Source: Microthrixaceae bacterium
Lineage (GTDB): Bacteria; Actinomycetota; Acidimicrobiia; Acidimicrobiales; Microtrichaceae
Assembly: GCA_023958095.1 (NCBI GenBank)
Contig: JAMLGJ010000010.1
Span: forward strand, 1 to 64,000
Length of the DNA: 64,000 nucleotides
Direction of reading: 5' to 3'
The position numbers were made by a program, and so were the translations under genes. Of this stretch, positions 17,087 to 25,278 are shown piece after piece (the first letter of the stretch is position 1; every line of letters begins with the position of its first letter). Below the pieces are notes generated by a model. The model saw only the letters and a list, made by a program, of their open reading frames with translations. It searched no databases and had not been told where the DNA came from.

Positions 17087-18744
17087 GACGTCCGCGTGAT
17101 CGAAGGGCTCCCACGCTGCACGGAGAACGTCGCCATCGTCTCCACCCCGGCTCCGGGGTCGAGGATGTCCACCCGGCGGAAGGCCACCTCCACCGCGTCG
17201 CGTGTGATCTCGCAGACCCCGTAGCCGTGGTCGAACAGGTTCACGAACTCGAGGTCCCCCGCCACGTCACGCACCAACGAGTTGAGCTCCGGGATCCGCG
17301 CGTTGAGCATCTGTTCGAAACTCGGTGAGGTGATCGAACCGCCCACGAACTCCGAGGCCACCGTCGGGGTGTTCGGGTCGTCGATGTCCAGGGGTACACC
17401 ACCCACCCACCACGAGTGGATGTCACCGGTGAGCACCACGTTGTCGCCGACCCCATGCTCGACCAGGTGCGACAGGATGTCGCGCCGCTCTGCCTGGTAG
17501 CCGTCCCACTGGGTGCCGTTCAGGTACAGCCCGGCATTGGGTGGGAGGTCCGGATCGACGAACCTCGTGATCTCGTTGTCGAGGTCCACCAACCGCAGCG
17601 GCTGGAGCATCTGGGGGTTCCCCAGCACCCGCCAGCGGGCCTTTGACGCGGCCATGGTCGACTTCAGCCATTCCCGTTGTGTCGCACCCAACAGCGTGCG
17701 GTCGGAGTCGTGGGCCACCGACCCCTCGGTGGTGGTCGAGACGAACGGGGCAGGGGCCTCGGTGTCGCGGTACTGGGCCAGGTCGATGAGCACCAGGTCC
17801 GCCAGGTCACCCCAGGCCAGGCGCCTGTGCAGCCGCGACGGATCGGTCGGGTCGGGTAGGTGCGGCATGTGCTCGAACCACGCCCGGTAGGCCGCCGCCC
17901 GTTGGTCGGGGTCGACGAAGCGGTCGTAGTCGTCGTAGACCTCGTGGTCGTCCCACATGGCGGCCATCGGGAGCAGCTGGTGAGCCGCCCGCAGGTCCGG
18001 GTCCGTGCGGTAGAGCCGGTACTTGGCGCGGTAGCCCTCGAGGTCGGTGGGGTGGTCCACCGGGTCGGTGCGCAGCCGGTGGTAGCCGTACTCCTCGCTG
18101 TCGGAGCCGTACTCGTAGATGTAGTCACCGAGGTGGAGCATCAGGTCCACGTCCTCGGCGAGCAGGTGGCGGTAGGCGGTGAAGTGGCCCTCGGAGAACA
18201 TCTGGCAGCTGACGAACGCGATCCTCAGCCTCTCGGGGCTGGATCCCTCGGCGGGGGCGGTTCGGGTGCGTCCGGTGGGCGAGGTCTGCGAACCGGCGCT
18301 GAATCGGTAGTACCAGTGCCAGTCGGGGTCGAGGCCGTCGACCGCCACGGTTGCGGTGTGGTCACCCTCGGCGGTGGCCGTCACCGTGCCCGTGGCCGCC
18401 ACGTCGGAGAAGCCCTCGTCGGCGGCGACCTCCCAGGACAGCCGCACCGGTCCCGTACCCGTCGGTGGAACGGCCCGGGTCCATATGGTCGCGCCCGTCG
18501 GACGGGGGTCGCCCGAGGCGACGCCGGCCACGAAGGGCCCCTCGGGGGGTGGCGGCGGCACCCACGGTCCGCTCGGGGGTGGTCCGCAGGCCGTTGCGAG
18601 TCCCGCCCCTCCGAGGGCGGTCGCGCCCAACAGGCCGCGTCGGGTGAGCCGTGTCCGTTCCGCGATCGAGCTGCCGTGCGTAGCTCGCGCAGTGCCTGCA
18701 TGGAGCGCGCGTGAAGCGCCGCTGCGTCTCTTCGAGTCACCCAT
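17083..18744 (-). CDS. PhoD-family alkaline phosphatase/phosphodiesterase, Tat-exported lipoprotein
   Basis: Exported metallophosphatase of about 553 residues. The N-terminus has a Tat motif (RLTRRGLLGATALGG) ending in a lipobox LATAC, so it is likely a surface lipoprotein. Metal-binding motifs of the PhoD family follow: LHLGDYIYEYG, MWDDHEVYDDY and LTGDIHSWWVGG. A fibronectin-like N-terminal PhoD_N part (GVASGDPRPTGATIWTRAVPP) precedes the catalytic domain. I prefer ATG 18744 over 18750 because GGGAG lies 6 nt upstream of it. It releases phosphate from esters, using Fe/Ca in characterised relatives. A second copy is at 61513-63072. Confidence 0.92.
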   Translation of the reverse strand: MGDSKRRSGASRALHAGTARATHGSSIAERTRLTRRGLLGATALGGAGLATACGPPPSGPWVPPPPPEGPFVAGVASGDPRPTGATIWTRAVPPTGTGPVRLSWEVAADEGFSDVAATGTVTATAEGDHTATVAVDGLDPDWHWYYRFSAGSQTSPTGRTRTAPAEGSSPERLRIAFVSCQMFSEGHFTAYRHLLAEDVDLMLHLGDYIYEYGSDSEEYGYHRLRTDPVDHPTDLEGYRAKYRLYRTDPDLRAAHQLLPMAAMWDDHEVYDDYDRFVDPDQRAAAYRAWFEHMPHLPDPTDPSRLHRRLAWGDLADLVLIDLAQYRDTEAPAPFVSTTTEGSVAHDSDRTLLGATQREWLKSTMAASKARWRVLGNPQMLQPLRLVDLDNEITRFVDPDLPPNAGLYLNGTQWDGYQAERRDILSHLVEHGVGDNVVLTGDIHSWWVGGVPLDIDDPNTPTVASEFVGGSITSPSFEQMLNARIPELNSLVRDVAGDLEFVNLFDHGYGVCEITRDAVEVAFRRVDILDPGAGVETMATFSVQRGSPSITRTS

Positions 18745-18775
18745 CGTCATCTCCCGTGCCTGGCACTCCCCACCC

Positions 18776-18834
18776 CCATCGAACTGATCGTGGTGGTGCC
18801 GACCTGTCGGGCACCACCACGATCACTTCGATGG
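18776..18834 (-). terminator. Long stem-loop terminator
   Basis: Arms 18776-18800 and 18810-18834 pair over 24 of 25 positions (one C-C mismatch) around a 9-base loop; the inner 16 bp are perfect. The stem begins 6 nt past the stop codon of the upstream minus-strand gene. There is no T-tract. Position and strength fit a terminator that isolates the PhoD gene. Confidence 0.75.
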
Positions 18835-18840
18835 CGGGGG

Positions 18841-19470
18841 TCAACCGCCGGCGCACCCGCCGGTGCCGACCACGGTACCGTCCCCGGACAACTCGTGGGA
18901 CAGGCCCTCCTCGGGTGGTTCCAGCAGGCCGTCGTCGACGAGCACCTGCAGCGAACCCGGCGGGTCGCCGTGGAGAACCGTGTAGGACTCGATCGCCAGC
19001 TCGATGTTCGCCCGCTCCTGGTCGCAGGCCGCCTCAGCTGCTGCATCGGTGGCGCCGCCCGTGCCGGGTTGTGCCCCGTCGGGCACACCGGGTGCGAGCG
19101 GCACCGCGGGCAGTCCCGGTGCGGCGGGGGAGTCGGCGCCGGGTTGCCCGGTGTCCACGCCGCCTGCGTCCGTGCCGTCGAGCACCTTCACGAACAGGAA
19201 CACCATGATCCCGACCGTCAGCAGCACCCCGAGGAGGCCGAACACGGCCAGTACGCCCCTCCCGCTGAAGCGGGGACCACTGGAGGTGCGCAGGTGCCTG
19301 GGCGTCCGGTAGGTCTGCAGCGACGGGTCACCCGCCGGTCGTGTGCTCCCCGGCGCAGCCGCAGGCTGCACACCGGGTCGGTTCCCCGCGCTCCGGTCCG
19401 CCTTCGCGGCCCACTCGGCGTCCTTGCGGGCGACGTCGTCGCCGGGGGAACCCCCCGGGTCTGCACTCAC
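18841..19470 (-). CDS. Single-TM protein with pseudopilin-like tail
   Basis: A protein of about 209 residues. A charged, Pro/Ala-rich cytoplasmic stretch comes first, then one strong membrane segment (VLAVFGLLGVLLTVGIMVFL, about residues 75-95). A Gly/Pro-rich linker follows, then an outer tail with IELAIESYTVLHGDPPGSLQ and LVDDGLLEPP. That last part resembles the C-terminal motif of type II secretion pseudopilins (AIEAYYxxHGxYPxSLxxLV type), though the protein has no prepilin leader. GTG 19470 or 19473 starts it. No secretion genes are near. The function is unknown. Confidence 0.65.
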   Translation of the reverse strand: MSADPGGSPGDDVARKDAEWAAKADRSAGNRPGVQPAAAPGSTRPAGDPSLQTYRTPRHLRTSSGPRFSGRGVLAVFGLLGVLLTVGIMVFLFVKVLDGTDAGGVDTGQPGADSPAAPGLPAVPLAPGVPDGAQPGTGGATDAAAEAACDQERANIELAIESYTVLHGDPPGSLQVLVDDGLLEPPEEGLSHELSGDGTVVGTGGCAGG

Positions 19471-19536
19471 CACTGCGAGGGTATCCGCGCGCGATGGCAG
19501 CGGCGCGCCCGTCGTGGCCACCGGTAGCGTGACGAC

Positions 19537-21174
19537 ATGGTTCCGAAACGACCGAACGTGCTCGTGATCATGACCGACGAGGAGCGCTACCCACCCGGCT
19601 ACGAAGCCGACGCCCTCGCCGAGTTCCGTGCCGAACGCCTCCCCGCACGGAACACCCTGCGGGACCGGGGGGTGGAGTTCCACCGGCACTACACCGCGTC
19701 GGCTGCCTGCCTGCCGAGTCGTTCCAGCCTGTTCACCGGGCAGTACCCGTCACTGCACGGCGTGCGCAACACCGACGGTCTGGCCAAGACCGCCGATGAC
19801 CCGGCGATGGTGTGGCTCGATCCCGACCAGGTGCCGACCATGGGCGACTGGTTCCGGGCAGCCGGCTACGAGACCCACTACCGGGGCAAGTGGCACATCT
19901 CCCACGCCGAGATGGTGGTCACCGGAACGCACCGTGCCTTCCTCACCAACACCAGTGACGGTGACCCGATACCCGAGGCGATCGAGGCCTACCGCCGGGC
20001 GGACCGTCTCGAACCCTTCGGCTTCTCGGGCTGGATCGGTCCGGAACCCCACGGGCCCCTGCCGGCGAACACCGGCCTGGTGCGCGATGGCCTGTTCGCC
20101 TCGCAGGTCACGGAGCTGTTCGACCGGCTCGCCGAGCGCCGCGACGACTCACCGCCGTGGTTGGCGGTCGCGTCGTTCGTCAACCCGCACGACATCGCGT
20201 TCAGCGGCATGGGCTGGGCCGCCCTGGGCTTCCCCCCGATCCCGGACTGGGTGCCGGAGGTGCCAGAGGCCCCTTCGCAGGCCGACTCCCTCGACGAGAG
20301 GCCCGCGGCGCAGGGTGACTTCCGCAGCACCTGGGCGAAGCTGTTGTACCCCCAGCCCGCGGATGCGGAGTACCGCCGCCTCTACCACTACCTGCTGGCC
20401 GAGGTGGACCTGGCCATCGGGCGGATACTCGAGTCGCTGGAACGCAACGGGCTGGCCGAGGACACGATCGTGGTGTTCACCTCGGATCACGGCGACATGC
20501 TCGGCGCACACGGTGGACTGCAACAGAAGTGGCACGTCGGCTACGACGAGGCGACCCGTGTGCCCCTGGTGGTCGCAGGCCCCGGCATCGCGCCTTCACC
20601 GGGGGACCCATCTGGTGGTTTCGGGATGCCGACGAGCCACGTGGACCTGCTGCCGACCCTGCTGGGACTGATCGGTGCGTCACCGGCGGAGTTGGCCCCG
20701 GTCGTCGCGGAGCACCACTGCGAGGTGCGCGACCTGCCGGGACGCGATCTGTCGCCGCTGTTGCGTGAACCCGGTGCAGGGGGCTCGGTGGAGTTGGACA
20801 GTGCCGTCTATTTCATGACCGAGGACGAGATCAGCCGTGGCCTGCGCACCGTGGGTGCCATCAGTGGCCAGGAGTTCGATCCGGTGTCCGCCCCGGCTGC
20901 GGTGGAGTCGGTCGTGGCCGAGTTGGACGGCGGTCTCTGGAAGCTCAACCGCTACTACAGCGCGAACGGTGGCGGGAAGGAGGCCGATCCGGGATCGGTA
21001 CCGGGAGCCGACGGCCCCGAGGAGTGGGAGCTCCACGACCTGGTGGCCGACCCCGATGAACGCACCAACCTCGCCGGCCAACCGGGTGCGCCGGTGGAGG
21101 CGATGCGGGCCGAGCTCGACCGGGTGCGTTCGGAGCGCAGGTTGTCCCCGACCCAGTTGCAGACCCAGGGCTGA
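19537..21174 (+). CDS. Sulfatase (arylsulfatase/alkaline phosphatase superfamily)
   Basis: A 545-residue hydrolase starting with the metal-binding PNVLVIMTDEERYPP (DD/DE pair). The formylglycine motif is CLPSRSSLFTGQYPSLHG, with Cys58 as the residue to be converted. FTSDHGDMLGAHGG near residue 310 supplies further metal ligands, and QQKWHVGYDEATRVPLVV follows. There is no signal peptide, so it probably acts in the cytosol on sulfate or phosphonate esters. TAGCGT lies 6 nt before the ATG. An SDR gene begins 3 bp after the stop, so they form an operon. A maturing FGE enzyme is not in the window. Confidence 0.93.
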   Translation: MVPKRPNVLVIMTDEERYPPGYEADALAEFRAERLPARNTLRDRGVEFHRHYTASAACLPSRSSLFTGQYPSLHGVRNTDGLAKTADDPAMVWLDPDQVPTMGDWFRAAGYETHYRGKWHISHAEMVVTGTHRAFLTNTSDGDPIPEAIEAYRRADRLEPFGFSGWIGPEPHGPLPANTGLVRDGLFASQVTELFDRLAERRDDSPPWLAVASFVNPHDIAFSGMGWAALGFPPIPDWVPEVPEAPSQADSLDERPAAQGDFRSTWAKLLYPQPADAEYRRLYHYLLAEVDLAIGRILESLERNGLAEDTIVVFTSDHGDMLGAHGGLQQKWHVGYDEATRVPLVVAGPGIAPSPGDPSGGFGMPTSHVDLLPTLLGLIGASPAELAPVVAEHHCEVRDLPGRDLSPLLREPGAGGSVELDSAVYFMTEDEISRGLRTVGAISGQEFDPVSAPAAVESVVAELDGGLWKLNRYYSANGGGKEADPGSVPGADGPEEWELHDLVADPDERTNLAGQPGAPVEAMRAELDRVRSERRLSPTQLQTQG

Positions 21175-21177
21175 GCC

Positions 21178-21987
21178 GTGAAGCGCATGGAGGGAAGAAC
21201 AGCGGTGGTGACCGGTGCCGGAAGTGGCATCGGACGGGCCACGAGTCTGCTGCTGGCGTCCAGGGGAGTGAACCTGGCCCTCGCGGACCGTGCCCCGGAG
21301 GGCATGGCGGGCACGGCACACCGTGCTGCGCTGTGGGGGGTGGAGGTCTCCACCCATGAGGTGGACGTGTCCGTTGAGGAACAGATGGCAGCCCTGCCGT
21401 CACAGGTGGCCGAACGTCACGACGCGGTCCACATCCTGGTCAACAACGCGGGGGTGACCAGTGCGGGGCTGTTCTCCGAGGAGTCGATCGAGGACCTGCA
21501 GTGGATCGTGGACATCAACCTGTGGGGTGTGGTGCGCGGGTGCCGCTACTTCCTTCCGGTCCTCCAGGCCCAGGACGAGGCCCACATCGTCAACATGTCG
21601 AGCATGGTGGGCCTGTTGGGCCTGCCACGGAACGCCTCCTATGCACTCACCAAGGGAGCGGTGCGTTCCTTCACCGAGGCGCTGAGGGGCGAACTGCGCT
21701 CCAGTGGCATCGGTGTGACCAGTGTCCACCCGGGAGCGATCCGCACCGCGATCACGGAGTCGGCTCGGGGCTCGGATGCACAACGGATAATCGAGATGGG
21801 CCGCAAGCCGATGGCGGACAGGGTGATGCGCCCACCGGAGGTGGTGGCGCGCCGGATCGTGCGGGCCATCGAACGGGACCGCGGGCGTGTCGTGGTGGGC
21901 CCGGACGCGAAGGTGCTCGACCTGGCCGCCAGGCTGGCTCCGGGTCGCACCGCACTGATCGGTCGCACGCTGGATCGGTTCGCCTGA
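21178..21987 (+). CDS. SDR family oxidoreductase
   Basis: Short-chain dehydrogenase of 269 residues with the GTG start 21178, 3 bp after the sulfatase stop. TGAGSGIGRATSLL binds the cofactor, NNAGVTSAGLF follows, and the catalytic Tyr/Lys pair is in ASYALTKGAVRSF. It probably oxidises or reduces the alcohol freed by the sulfatase, but this is inferred only from the operon. It shares little beyond family motifs with the SDR at 4462. Confidence 0.92.
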   Translation: MKRMEGRTAVVTGAGSGIGRATSLLLASRGVNLALADRAPEGMAGTAHRAALWGVEVSTHEVDVSVEEQMAALPSQVAERHDAVHILVNNAGVTSAGLFSEESIEDLQWIVDINLWGVVRGCRYFLPVLQAQDEAHIVNMSSMVGLLGLPRNASYALTKGAVRSFTEALRGELRSSGIGVTSVHPGAIRTAITESARGSDAQRIIEMGRKPMADRVMRPPEVVARRIVRAIERDRGRVVVGPDAKVLDLAARLAPGRTALIGRTLDRFA

Positions 21988-22047
21988 GGGTGCAGCCGGG
22001 ACGGGAACAACTTCCGGCCAGAGTGGTTGATACATCATAGAATGTGG

Positions 22048-22078
22048 ACGGCCACCCGTGGACCCCACGGCCACCCGT
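22048..22078. repeat. Direct repeat and small hairpin before the pirin gene
   Basis: The 12-mer ACGGCCACCCGT occurs at 22048-22059 and again at 22067-22078, 19 bp apart. CCGTGG-ACC-CCACGG (22056-22070) can fold between them. A -10-like TAGAAT lies at 22038-22043, so the repeats would fall in the 5' leader and could affect translation or bind a regulator. Confidence 0.4.
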
Positions 22079-22091
22079 AGATGGAGCACCC

Positions 22092-23198
22092 ATGAGCGAC
22101 CAGCGCACCCGAGGCACCGAGACCACCAGCGGCCCCGAAGGTGCCCACCAGGGGGCCGGGATCCCGCCGGCAGCGGCCGCCGTTGCGGAAACCTTCCCAC
22201 TGGGGTTGCACTGGCCCACGGTCGACCCGTTCCTGTTCGTGGCGCATCACCGCGACGACTACCCGGCGGGCACCGAGGAGATGTCCCCGGCCGAGCCGCT
22301 CGGGGCCCGTCAGATCGGCTCCGACTTCAGTGGTCTGAACGGCTGGTCCATGTACCACGGCGACCGGGTCCCGGGTTTCCCGTCGCACCCGCACCGGGGT
22401 TTCGAGACGATCACATATGTCCGGCAGGGCCTGGTCGACCACTCCGACTCCCTCGGCGCCACGGCCCGGTTCGGACGGGGTGACACGCAGTGGCTCACCA
22501 CCGGAGCGGGTGTGGTGCACTCCGAGATGTTCCCGCTGGTCAACCGCGATCGGCGAAACCCGACCGAGTTGTTCCAGATCTGGTTGAACCTGCCGGCGCA
22601 GAGCAAGTTCGCGAACCCCTACTTCACGATGTTCTGGGCGGACTCGATTCCCCGGATCAGGCCCGGCAGCGGCGTCTCGGTGACGGTGATAGCGGGCTCG
22701 CTCCCGGGGGCGGGGACCGAGGGCGTGCCGCCCACACCGCCGCCCGACTCCTGGGCATCCCGCGACGAAGCGGAGATCGCCGTGTGGCACGTGGTCATGG
22801 AAGGCGGGTCCCGCTGGGAGCTGCCCGGGGTCACCCGTGCAGGGACCCGGCGCATGCTGTACGTCTTCGACGGCGGTTCGATCGAGGTGTCGGGGACCGA
22901 GGTGAGGGCCGGCACGGGTGCACACCCGGCCGATGGTCGGGCCCTGGAACTCGTGGCGGGACCCGGGCGCGTCGAGTTGCTGCTGTTGCAGGGGCGCCCC
23001 ATCGGCGAGCCGGTGGCCCGCTACGGGCCCTTCGTGATGAACACCCGCAGCGAGATCATGGACGCCATGGAGGACTACCAGCGCACGCAGTTCGGTGGTT
23101 GGCCGTGGGGGAGCGCGGGACCGGTCCACCCCGTGGACCGGGGCCGGTTCGCGATCCACCCCGACGGTCGCGAGGAGACCCCTGCCGACCGCGACTGA
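22092..23198 (+). CDS. Pirin family protein
   Basis: Bicupin of about 368 residues. The metal-binding cupin motif is SHPHRGFETITYVRQG, followed by GAGVVHSEM, both standard for pirins, with an iron bound by three His and one Glu. Some bacterial pirins act as quercetin dioxygenases and others bind enzymes such as pyruvate dehydrogenase. The C-terminal half has the second cupin (GPFVMNTRSEIMDAMEDYQR). I chose ATG 22092; a GTG at 22044 with TACATC 7 nt upstream would add 16 unconserved residues. Confidence 0.92.
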   Translation: MSDQRTRGTETTSGPEGAHQGAGIPPAAAAVAETFPLGLHWPTVDPFLFVAHHRDDYPAGTEEMSPAEPLGARQIGSDFSGLNGWSMYHGDRVPGFPSHPHRGFETITYVRQGLVDHSDSLGATARFGRGDTQWLTTGAGVVHSEMFPLVNRDRRNPTELFQIWLNLPAQSKFANPYFTMFWADSIPRIRPGSGVSVTVIAGSLPGAGTEGVPPTPPPDSWASRDEAEIAVWHVVMEGGSRWELPGVTRAGTRRMLYVFDGGSIEVSGTEVRAGTGAHPADGRALELVAGPGRVELLLLQGRPIGEPVARYGPFVMNTRSEIMDAMEDYQRTQFGGWPWGSAGPVHPVDRGRFAIHPDGREETPADRD

Positions 23199-23232
23199 GA
23201 CATCGATGCCGGGGCCCGGGTGAACCTGCGCC

Positions 23233-24663
23233 TCAGGCGGGGTCGTAGGTCCAGTCGGGTCGTTTGCGCCAGAAGGTCTCGTCGTAGGTGGCCACCCCAC
23301 CGGTCAGGTCGACCAGCTTCGGCATGGGCAACTCGCGCCGCCTCGGGCAGGCTCCGGTTTCGACGTGCTCGTCGAACTCGGATGGGAACGCACGCAGGAT
23401 GCTGCCGACCACGGTCTGTTCCTCCGTTGCCAGGTAGCAGCGGCTGCCGTCGGTGACGTTGTCGAGCCAGCCGACGATGGACTCGATGTCCTCCACCGTG
23501 CCCCTTCCGGTCTCGATGCGCTCGAGGTGTTCGGTGATCGCACTCGAACCCAACTTGCAGGGAGGACACTGCCCGCAGGACTCCACCGACAGGAAGCGTG
23601 AGAAGTGGTAGGCGACATCGACCATGCATGCGGTGTCGTCGTAGACGATGAAGCCGGCCGCGCCCATTCCGCTGCCGAAGGCGGCGAGGCCCTCGTAGCT
23701 GAGTGGAGCCTGCATGGCATCGGCGGTGAGCACCGCGTTGGCGACCCCGGAGAACGCCGCCTTCAGGGAACGCCCGGGTTGCAGTCCGCTGCCCACCGCG
23801 TCGATGACCGCTCCGAGCGGAGTCCCCAGTTCGACCTCCCCGACGTCCGGGGCGACCACGTCACCCACGACCGTGGCCACGATGGTCCCCGGCGACTCCT
23901 CGGTGCCCATGGATCGGAACCAGCTCGCACCCCGGTCGAGGATGTGGGGCACGTTGCAGAGCGTCTCGACGTTGTTGACCAGCGTCGGGTTCGACTCGTG
24001 ACCGGCGGCCACGCTCGTGGCGTCGTCGGTGCCGACGGCACCACTGCCGCTCTGGGCCTGGGCCTGGTCGCGGGTCGCCGACCAGCCGAGCTGCGGGGCG
24101 GGCGAGAACAGGCCGTGCAGGTGCGGTGGCAGCCAGCGGGGCAGGGGTTCGTTGCCCTCGATGACCTCCAGCATCGCCTTCTCCTCGCCGAAGAGGTACT
24201 CGTCGGGCCCGGACACGATCCCCACCGTGCAGTCCCTGCAGATGCCGGCCCCCTGGAACTCCTCCACCGCGCGTGTGACGCGTTCGATCTCGGTGTCGAA
24301 GCCCGCCTTCAGGCAGATGTAGACGTCCCGGGAGCCGACCGCCAGCGCGGCGATGAGGATCCCCTCGACCAGTTGGTAGGGATTGGCGCGGATCAGGGCG
24401 CGGTCCTTGAACGTGCCGGGCTCACCCTCTGCCCCGTTGCACACCACGTAGGTGGTGGGGCCCTGTTGTGCTGCGATCGCCGCCCACTTGCGGCCCGTCG
24501 GGAAGCCCGCCCCGCCCCGGCCCCTGAGGCCGGACTCGAGCACCTCGGCGATCGTCGCCTCGGCACCGATGCTCCTGGCCCGCTCCAGCCCCCTCCCGCC
24601 AGTCCCTCCTGCGAGGTAGGCGTCGAGTGATTCGACGGCTTCGGTGGGCAGGAGGTGTGTCAT
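23233..24663 (-). CDS. NuoF-like NADH:acceptor flavoprotein subunit
   Basis: A 476-residue homologue of the 51-kDa subunit of complex I. GRGGAGFPTGRKW binds FMN, GAEGEPGTFKDR the NADH, and ESCGQCPPCKLGSS with a later TGACPRRRE-type cysteine places the [4Fe-4S] cluster. There is no NuoE or NuoG beside it, so it does not belong to a complex I operon. Instead it ends a run sufB-C-D-T on the same strand, 30 bp after sufT. It may feed electrons to a partner enzyme or to Fe-S biogenesis; the partner is not known. A Ser/Ala-rich insert near residue 220 is unusual. Confidence 0.88.
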   Translation of the reverse strand: MTHLLPTEAVESLDAYLAGGTGGRGLERARSIGAEATIAEVLESGLRGRGGAGFPTGRKWAAIAAQQGPTTYVVCNGAEGEPGTFKDRALIRANPYQLVEGILIAALAVGSRDVYICLKAGFDTEIERVTRAVEEFQGAGICRDCTVGIVSGPDEYLFGEEKAMLEVIEGNEPLPRWLPPHLHGLFSPAPQLGWSATRDQAQAQSGSGAVGTDDATSVAAGHESNPTLVNNVETLCNVPHILDRGASWFRSMGTEESPGTIVATVVGDVVAPDVGEVELGTPLGAVIDAVGSGLQPGRSLKAAFSGVANAVLTADAMQAPLSYEGLAAFGSGMGAAGFIVYDDTACMVDVAYHFSRFLSVESCGQCPPCKLGSSAITEHLERIETGRGTVEDIESIVGWLDNVTDGSRCYLATEEQTVVGSILRAFPSEFDEHVETGACPRRRELPMPKLVDLTGGVATYDETFWRKRPDWTYDPA

Positions 24664-24693
24664 GGTGTGCGGAGCCTCCTCGGCGCCAGGTGC

Positions 24694-25239
24694 CTACAGC
24701 AGTCCGAGCTCGAGGCGGGTTTCCTCGCTCATCCGGGACATGTCCCACGGTGGATCCCACACGAGGTTCACATCCACCTCGTCCACCCCGGGCACGGAGC
24801 CCACGGCCCGTTCGGCGTCCGCGGTGAGCACGTCGCCCATGCCACAACCGGGGGCGGTCATCGTCATGTCGATCTCGATGCGGCGGCGCCCGTCCTCGAG
24901 GGGTACCTCGTCGCAGCGGTACACGAGTCCCAGGTCGACGATGTTCACCGGGATCTCGGGGTCGTACACGCCCTTGAGGGCACCGATGACGTGTTCGGGG
25001 GAGTAGGGCTCGCTGCCATCCGCGTTGGGCACGGTGACCTTCTCGAGGCCCAGCGCGTCGCCATCGGCGCCGTCGATTCGCAGGAGCGTGCCCGCCTGGG
25101 TCAGCACGGTCACGCTGTTTCCGAGCTGTTGGAAGACCTCCACCTCGGTTCCCTCGTCGAGTTCGATCCGTTCTCCCTGGGGGACGGTGGTCGCGGGTAT
25201 GCGGCGCGTGATCGCAACCGGGTTCCAGTCACTCCGCAC
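24694..25239 (-). CDS. sufT: SufT, Fe-S assembly factor (MIP18/DUF59)
   Basis: A 181-residue protein whose C-terminal half is a DUF59/MIP18 domain: VIGALKGVYDPEIPVNIVDLGLVY, then DMTMTAPGCGMGD with the conserved cysteine, then VDVNLVWDPPW. The N-terminal part (GTEVEVFQQLGNSVTVLTQAG) is the extension seen in SufT-type members. SufT helps mature Fe-S proteins, more so under iron demand. GTG start 25239, 39 bp after sufD. Position and motifs make the call secure. Confidence 0.92.
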   Translation of the reverse strand: MRSDWNPVAITRRIPATTVPQGERIELDEGTEVEVFQQLGNSVTVLTQAGTLLRIDGADGDALGLEKVTVPNADGSEPYSPEHVIGALKGVYDPEIPVNIVDLGLVYRCDEVPLEDGRRRIEIDMTMTAPGCGMGDVLTADAERAVGSVPGVDEVDVNLVWDPPWDMSRMSEETRLELGLL

Positions 25240-25278
25240 GGCGACCTCCCGGTCGGATGGGGTCCGGTGGCACCCCCA

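Noticed and set aside
19537-21174. EgtB's FGE-like domain as the activator of the sulfatase
   Set aside because: EgtB has the DinB iron site and ergothioneine motifs and sits with egtD; it makes a C-S bond and does not modify sulfatase cysteines.
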